A DNA stretch of 64,000 nt from an uncultured Bacteroidia bacterium (lineage in GTDB: Bacteria > Bacteroidota > Bacteroidia > Bacteroidales > F082). The stretch lies in contig CADCJI010000014.1 of assembly GCA_902801625.1 (NCBI GenBank), forward strand, positions 1 through 64,000, written 5' to 3'. Below are positions 59,237-64,000 of this stretch, piece by piece (the stretch's first letter is position 1; the number at the start of each line of letters is the position of its first letter). Made by a program: the position numbers and the translations under genes. The notes below the pieces were generated by a model. That model was not told the origin of the DNA and searched no databases. It saw only the letters and a list, made by a program, of their open reading frames with translations.

Positions 59237-59698
59237 ATGAAAGTATACCGCATTTTAGTTTTGCTTTTTTTCTTCAGCCTTTTCGGGTGTGGGCAACAGG
59301 TGAACAACAAGGAATTGTTGCAGCGCAGTTTCTATGAAACAGTCTGGGAACGTTTTGATTATGTGACCAAAGACATTGACATTACCAAAGCAACAACCTA
59401 CAATCTCAGTTTGCGCATTAGTTTCACTGACGATTATCCATACAACGACATTTCATTGATTTTCACTGTTTTTGATGAGCATGAAAACCCCTATCGTGCC
59501 AAGGGTTACAAGTTCAAGCTGAAGGACGAGGAAGGCCATTGGAACGTCGAAAAAGTGGACGGATGCTACACCTTTACCTTACCTATCAACAAGCAACTGA
59601 TGATTACTGACCCAGGCAAATATCAGTTTAGGCTTGAACAAAAGATGCCCATTACCCCCGTTGTGGGCGTGAAGGATTTGGTACTTATCAACAATTGA
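59237..59698 (+). CDS. GldH-like lipoprotein
   Basis: 153 residues starting MKVYRILVLLFFFSLFGC, a lipoprotein signal with lipobox LFGC. The mature domain resembles GldH: ITKATTYNLSLRISFTDDYPYNDISLIF with the DYPYxN-type block, then DEEGHWNVEKVDG and PGKYQFRLEQKM. In gliding Bacteroidota GldH is needed for motility; in non-gliding Bacteroidales the gene occurs without a known role. ATG 59225 would add four residues. Confidence 0.75.
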   Translation: MKVYRILVLLFFFSLFGCGQQVNNKELLQRSFYETVWERFDYVTKDIDITKATTYNLSLRISFTDDYPYNDISLIFTVFDEHENPYRAKGYKFKLKDEEGHWNVEKVDGCYTFTLPINKQLMITDPGKYQFRLEQKMPITPVVGVKDLVLINN

Positions 59699-59711
59699 AA
59701 AACAAATAAAC

Positions 59712-60497
59712 ATGAATTATATGAACAAATTATTGAAAATTGGACTGATTACGGCACTTCTTGCCGTGGTCTTTGCTTCGTGCGTACCTCAGAAAAAGAT
59801 GCTTTATTTGAAGAACGCTGAAATGGCTGCTGAAAACATTTCCAAAGAATATGTCAATGATCGCGCCATTGACTACAAGCTACAGCCTGGAGACAATTTA
59901 TACATTCATGTCGTTAACACCATTGACGAGCGTAGTGCAGCTTCGATTAATGGTGACGTTAGAGGTTACCTGTCTTCTGACGCCAATATCTATCTTCAAA
60001 CCACTACTATTGATAAAGAAGGTTGTGTAGAAATGCCTTTGGTAGGTAAGGTTGAGGTGAAGAACCTAACGGTTGACGAAGCCAAAAACAAGTTGCAAAC
60101 CGCTATCAATACTTATATCAATGGAAGCATGCTGGTAGTCAAATTGGCCAGTTTCAATCTGACTTTGCTAGGCGAGGTAAGCAAACCGGGTATGTATAAG
60201 ATCTACCAGTCGCAGATCAACCTCTTTGAAGCCATGTCTTTGGCGGGTAATATGACCAATTTTGCAAAAAAGAGCGAGGTGAAAATCATCCGACAAACGG
60301 ATAATGGTTCTGAGATTGTTACTGTCGATATGGGTCAGGCTGATATTCTTTCATCACCATATTATTATCTGAAACCTAACGACATCGTTTATGTGGAACC
60401 GCTGAGGATCAAGCAATGGGGTTTCACCACTTTCCCGTATTCCACGGTCTTTTCTATTGTCACTTTGGGCGTTACGCTGTATAGTATTATCAAATAA
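59712..60497 (+). CDS. Polysaccharide export outer-membrane lipoprotein (Wza-like)
   Basis: 261 residues: lipoprotein signal with lipobox VFASC (C24), then the poly-export domain (about 50-140: YKLQPGDNLYIHVVN) and a SLBB-type domain (LASFNLTLLGEVSKPGMYKI). It ends in a C-terminal membrane-spanning helix. This forms the outer-membrane channel for polysaccharide. It is followed by the Wzc-like gene after 22 bases. An alternative start is the ATG at 59721. Confidence 0.9.
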   Translation: MNYMNKLLKIGLITALLAVVFASCVPQKKMLYLKNAEMAAENISKEYVNDRAIDYKLQPGDNLYIHVVNTIDERSAASINGDVRGYLSSDANIYLQTTTIDKEGCVEMPLVGKVEVKNLTVDEAKNKLQTAINTYINGSMLVVKLASFNLTLLGEVSKPGMYKIYQSQINLFEAMSLAGNMTNFAKKSEVKIIRQTDNGSEIVTVDMGQADILSSPYYYLKPNDIVYVEPLRIKQWGFTTFPYSTVFSIVTLGVTLYSIIK

Positions 60498-60519
60498 CAA
60501 TTTAACTATTTACAAAACC

Positions 60520-63015
60520 ATGGCAAACAAGAAACAAGCATACAATTCTCAACCGAATAAAGATGACCAAAATATCGACATAAAACAATTGTTTTTTGTT
60601 GCATTGAGTCATTGGTATTTGTTCCTCATCTTTATCGTGGTGGCTTTGGCCATTTGCTTCGCATACAATCGCTACACGCCTAAAGTTTATCAGACTTCGG
60701 GTACTGTGCTAATCAAAGAGCGAAATAGTGATATTGACCCTACGTCTATTATGACCACTAGAAATTTCGGTATTGGACAGAATTTGGACAATGAGATTGC
60801 CATATTGAAATCGTATTCACTTACCGAACGTGTGGTGAAGAAAATGGGTATAGAAGTGACATACTTTGATAAGGGTCATATTGCAGGCCGTGAGTTGTAC
60901 AAAAACGCGCCATTCCATGTCGAATTTGAAAGTAGCGTTCCACAGGCAGTGGGATTGAAATACGAGATAACTTTCTTGGACAATGATGGCATCAGTCTAC
61001 ATGCCATAGGTGAAGGTCTTAGTAAATATGATTACATTCTTTGTCAAGAAACAGAACGCGACCCATTCGCCAAGATTGATATTAGTGGAGAATACAAACA
61101 AGGTGCCTGGATTGACAATGGCTACAATCGTATTCGCATTACCAGATCGGAAGAGTTTAAACAGGATGCTAGTGGAGAACACAAGTTGTTTTTCTGGCTC
61201 AACAGTTATTCATCGCTAGTATCACAAATGAGTGGTTTTTCGGTAGGTCCTCTCACCAAACAAGCTTCAGTGGCAGCAGTGAGTATGCAGGGTACCAACA
61301 AGCAGAAAATCGTGGATTTTGTCAACTTGCTGATGAACGAATATGTTAATCGTGGATTGGAGAAGAAAAACTTAGTCTCGGAAAACACGATTGCGTTCAT
61401 CGATAACGAACTGAGTGGCATTCAGGAGTCGTTGAGTCAAGCTGAATCCGATTTGAAGGATTTCCGCCAAGAAAACGACCTCATGAACCTTGACTTACAG
61501 ACCAATCAGGTATATAATAACCTTCAGGCTTTGGAGAGGGAAAGAGCTGAAAAAACTGTTAATTTGAAAATCTACCAGCGATTGCAGGATTATATCAAGG
61601 TGCAAATTGACGACCCTGAGAATCTTGCCGCTCCTAGCACGATGGGTATCAACGATCCCTTACTCAATCAGTTGGCTCGTGACCTTGTCACGCTGTCGCA
61701 ATCAAAGGCTACCCAGTTGCTTACCCAAACCGAGCAGCACCCGCAAATTGTGAAACTCAACGAGCAGATCGTCACCACAAAGAGGGCATTGCTTGAGAAT
61801 GTCAATAACCTTGTGAACAATGCTCAGATGAGTCTCAACGAGGTAGAACGCCGTATTGGTTCATTGGAAGTGAAATCACGCCAACTGCCAGGCAAGCAAC
61901 AACAGCTCATCAATATTCAACGTAATTTCGACTTCACGGACGAAACCTATAAGTACCTAATGCGCCGTCGTGCTGAAGCCCAAATCTTGAAAGCATCCAA
62001 TACTCCTGACAATGAGATTCTTGACGAGGCTCGTCTGGAGAGAACTCTCATCATTGCTCCTCGTACGATGATGAACTACCTCGTAGCCATCATCATAGGT
62101 CTGTTGATTCCTGCCTTGTACCTCTTCCTAAAGAATTTCTTCAATGTGACTATCACTGACCGCAAGGATGTGGAAAAACTGACAAACTTCCCTATCGTTG
62201 GTATGGTGGCTCAAAGCAATACCAAAGACCCGCTCTTGGTGGTCAACAACCCCAAGTCGCCCATAGCAGAATCCTTCCGATCTATCCGTACCAATATCGA
62301 ATTCATCACACAGAGCAAATTGCCTTGCACGGTACTGGTTACAGGTGATACGCAGAGCATCGGAAAGACATTCAATAGTATCAATATCGCATCCATCTAT
62401 GCCTTATATGGCAAAAAAACCGTGTTGTTGGGATTCGACTTGCGCAAACCAAGACTTTTCCAAGAGTTTGCGTTATCTAATAGTGTGGGTTTGAGCAGTT
62501 TCTTGGGCAATAAGGAGAGTTTGGATAACATCATTCAGAGTTCAGGGAAAATCCAGAATCTTGATATCATCCCGAGCGGTCCCATTCCGCCCAACCCAGC
62601 TGAGTTGATTGCTTCGGAAAAGTGTGACGAGTTGTTTGCCGAACTGAAAAAGCGTTATGATTACATCATTATCGACACGCCGCCTATTGCCCTTGTCACC
62701 GATTCCTTGCTGCTCATGCGTCATTCTGATGCCAACCTCTTCATTGTCCGCCAGGGCGTGACCAACAAGAACGCATTTGGGGGTCTCATCAAAGACCTTG
62801 AAGACCGCGATATGCATTTCTCCATTGTCATCAATGGTGTTAAAGCTGAAAAGGGCTATGGCTATGGAGGTAAGAAATATGGCTATGGTTATGGCTATGG
62901 TTACGGCTATGGTTATGGCTACGGCTACGGAGATACGAGTGGCTATTATGGCGAGAGTGAAGGCGATGATAAGAAAAAACACAGTCATCGTAAGGGAAAA
63001 GAAGATAAGGCATAA
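60520..63015 (+). CDS. Polysaccharide co-polymerase / tyrosine autokinase (Wzc-like)
   Basis: An 831-residue inner-membrane protein that controls chain length and export. A Wzz domain lies between two membrane segments (about 26-46 and 507-527), with a coiled coil in between. The cytoplasmic BY-kinase has Walker A VTGDTQSIGKT (about 607-617), Walker A' GFDLRKPR and Walker B IIIDTPP. The C-terminus carries a Tyr-rich tail with an unusual run of Gly-Tyr dipeptides from 788 (see the repeat at 62881-62928). The start at 60520 excludes a TTG overlapping wza. Confidence 0.92.
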   Translation: MANKKQAYNSQPNKDDQNIDIKQLFFVALSHWYLFLIFIVVALAICFAYNRYTPKVYQTSGTVLIKERNSDIDPTSIMTTRNFGIGQNLDNEIAILKSYSLTERVVKKMGIEVTYFDKGHIAGRELYKNAPFHVEFESSVPQAVGLKYEITFLDNDGISLHAIGEGLSKYDYILCQETERDPFAKIDISGEYKQGAWIDNGYNRIRITRSEEFKQDASGEHKLFFWLNSYSSLVSQMSGFSVGPLTKQASVAAVSMQGTNKQKIVDFVNLLMNEYVNRGLEKKNLVSENTIAFIDNELSGIQESLSQAESDLKDFRQENDLMNLDLQTNQVYNNLQALERERAEKTVNLKIYQRLQDYIKVQIDDPENLAAPSTMGINDPLLNQLARDLVTLSQSKATQLLTQTEQHPQIVKLNEQIVTTKRALLENVNNLVNNAQMSLNEVERRIGSLEVKSRQLPGKQQQLINIQRNFDFTDETYKYLMRRRAEAQILKASNTPDNEILDEARLERTLIIAPRTMMNYLVAIIIGLLIPALYLFLKNFFNVTITDRKDVEKLTNFPIVGMVAQSNTKDPLLVVNNPKSPIAESFRSIRTNIEFITQSKLPCTVLVTGDTQSIGKTFNSINIASIYALYGKKTVLLGFDLRKPRLFQEFALSNSVGLSSFLGNKESLDNIIQSSGKIQNLDIIPSGPIPPNPAELIASEKCDELFAELKKRYDYIIIDTPPIALVTDSLLLMRHSDANLFIVRQGVTNKNAFGGLIKDLEDRDMHFSIVINGVKAEKGYGYGGKKYGYGYGYGYGYGYGYGYGDTSGYYGESEGDDKKKHSHRKGKEDKA
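62881..62928 (+). repeat. Hexanucleotide repeat encoding Gly-Tyr dipeptides
   Basis: Eight units of GGYTAY in a row (with C/T variation) encode eight Gly-Tyr dipeptides in the Wzc tail. The unit length is a multiple of three, so expansion or contraction would change tail length without breaking the frame. Confidence 0.9.
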
Positions 63016-63561
63016 ATGAGTAACACGGTAGACGATCTTGATGAGAGGTTCTGGCACGCCCTTTATGTGAGGTCGCGTATGGAAAAAAAGGTGCTGTCGC
63101 AGCTTGAGGAGGGTGGCTACAAAGCTTATTTGCCGTTGGTTACCCAGGTCAAGCAATGGAGCGACCGCAAAAAGAAAGTGGAGGAGCCTTTGTTCAAGTC
63201 TTATGTGTTCGTGTATTCCAACGAAAGGGAGTACATCCCTATTTTGAATGTGTATGGCGTAATCAAATTTGTCACCTTTGAGAGAAAGGCCGTTGCTGTT
63301 CCTGAGAATCAGATTCTTGCCATCAAGAAGTTCGTCAGTGATTTCGAGAAGGGCGAAGAGTATAAGATGATGAATCATGAGGAATTGAAAGTGGGGCAGA
63401 AGGTGAGGATTATCAATGGTCCCATGAAAGGACTCACAGGCAAGCTTGAGACCATCTATAACAAACGCCATCTGATTGTCTATATCGATGTGGTCGGGCA
63501 ATGTATTCCGGTTCATATCCCAAGGGCGAAAGTGGAACCGTGTGAAGATGTGAAAAAGTAG
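63016..63561 (+). CDS. UpxY/NusG-like transcription antiterminator
   Basis: 181 residues with an N-terminal NGN domain (HALYVRSRMEKKVLSQLEEGGYKAYLP) and a C-terminal KOW domain (VGQKVRIINGPMKGLTGKLE). UpxY proteins in Bacteroides prevent premature termination in capsule-operon leaders. Here the gene is fused head to tail with wzc (start right after its stop), rather than first in an operon as in Bacteroides. Its target could be the 18 kb leader or another locus. Confidence 0.85.
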   Translation: MSNTVDDLDERFWHALYVRSRMEKKVLSQLEEGGYKAYLPLVTQVKQWSDRKKKVEEPLFKSYVFVYSNEREYIPILNVYGVIKFVTFERKAVAVPENQILAIKKFVSDFEKGEEYKMMNHEELKVGQKVRIINGPMKGLTGKLETIYNKRHLIVYIDVVGQCIPVHIPRAKVEPCEDVKK

Positions 63562-63580
63562 GTACATTTGAGGATATTGT

Positions 63581-63588
63581 TATTTTTG
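63581..63588 (+). promoter_or_regulatory. -7 promoter box of the terminal gene
   Basis: TATTTTTG, 37 bases before ATG 63626. Confidence 0.5.
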
Positions 63589-63625
63589 CAGCATAAAACA
63601 CGAATAGAAACAAATACAATAAGTC

Positions 63626-64000
63626 ATGAATTCAGAGAATAAAAGATCAAATCAGCCAATATGGCTTTATGCCATTCTTGGCTTGTTGGCTATTGCCTTG
63701 GTTTTCCTTTTGGTGCGTAATTCGTCACTGAAAACCGATAAGGAAGCCCTTGAAGCTGAAAAGGAGATGCAACGTCTCGATTTTCAGGCTGAAGTGGATA
63801 GCTTGATGAAAGTGCATAACGAGCTGAAAGAAAGCTATGGCGAGTTAAGCCTTGAACTGGCCGAGAAGGACAGCATCATCCAAGCCGATGCTGTTGAAAT
63901 CAAAAAACTTCTTGATTCACAATGGGATTACAACCGTATCAAGAAGAAAGTGGCTGCCTTGCAAGATATTTCGCAGCGTTATGTGCGCCAGATGGACTCG
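63626..64000 (+). CDS. Coiled-coil membrane protein, cut by the window end
   Basis: 125 codons are visible, open at the right edge. A short polar N-terminus leads to one membrane helix (IWLYAILGLLAIALVFLLV), then a long heptad-rich segment (LKTDKEALEAEKEMQRL onward) predicted to form a coiled coil. I do not recognise the family. It is a separate transcription unit from upxY. Confidence 0.7.
   Translation, partial: MNSENKRSNQPIWLYAILGLLAIALVFLLVRNSSLKTDKEALEAEKEMQRLDFQAEVDSLMKVHNELKESYGELSLELAEKDSIIQADAVEIKKLLDSQWDYNRIKKKVAALQDISQRYVRQMDS

Noticed and set aside
62542-63567. Long minus-strand frame opposite wzc and upxY
   Set aside because: Both plus-strand genes have intact catalytic or NGN/KOW motifs. 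The antisense frame has repetitive hydrophobic content produced by the Gly-Tyr tract.
1-64000. CRISPR array, rRNA, tRNA or integron
   Set aside because: I saw no regular spaced repeats, no tRNA cloverleaf in the gaps and no rRNA-like sequence. The dispersed repeats are palindromic and irregularly spaced.

Overview
The window comes from a member of the Bacteroidales (phylum Bacteroidota). Three things show this. Nearly every intergenic start region carries the Bacteroidota -7 box TAnnTTTG instead of a sigma-70 -10 box. Housekeeping genes such as lspA and the GldH-like lipoprotein have Bacteroidota-type relatives. A secreted nuclease ends in a type IX secretion (Por) sorting domain. I see no rRNA, tRNA or CRISPR array.

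Layout. 0-7.5 kb, mostly minus strand: lspA, a dksA-like gene, ileS, a hipBA toxin-antitoxin pair and a polyprenyl synthetase. 7.7-17.9 kb: a 2048-residue alpha-2-macroglobulin-like protein, a type IX-secreted endonuclease/exonuclease/phosphatase, two small lipoproteins and an RlmI-like methyltransferase. 18.1-54.1 kb, all plus strand: a roughly 36 kb surface-polysaccharide locus. 54.2-59.1 kb: adenine deaminase and the rodA-mrdA elongasome pair. 59.2-64 kb: a GldH-like lipoprotein, then Wza-like export protein, Wzc-like tyrosine kinase, an UpxY/NusG-like antiterminator and the start of a coiled-coil membrane protein.

The polysaccharide locus makes dTDP-4-keto-6-deoxyglucose (rfbA, rfbB) and probably a CDP-alcohol (TagD-like). 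It has an opine-dehydrogenase-like enzyme, a Wzx-type flippase, an O-antigen ligase/polymerase, a GT4 glycosyltransferase, a CDP-glycerol-transferase-like enzyme and a PglC/WcaJ-type initiating transferase. Embedded in it is an unusual acyl-carrier system: three ACPs, two KAS III enzymes, a FabD-like transacylase, three SDR reductases, an acyl-adenylating ligase and two NeuD-family acyltransferases. Beside these are five ATP-grasp proteins (two sugar-transfer-associated, three tandem paralogues) and two CapA-family proteins. My reading is that the locus builds short acyl groups on dedicated ACPs, and perhaps amino-acid or opine groups, and attaches them to the glycan.

The locus is interrupted by self-contained cassettes at gene boundaries. 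These are a RelE/ParE-like toxin-antitoxin pair between ~265 bp direct repeats, a decayed helix-turn-helix gene between 31 bp direct repeats, a GxxExxY nuclease-like gene between terminal inverted repeats, and a Panacea-PIN toxin-antitoxin pair between 44 bp copies of the end of the preceding gene.

The window is also rich in small palindromic repeats of at least four kinds. Two kinds lie in frame inside protein-coding genes: the large macroglobulin-like gene, rfbB and the polyprenyl synthetase.
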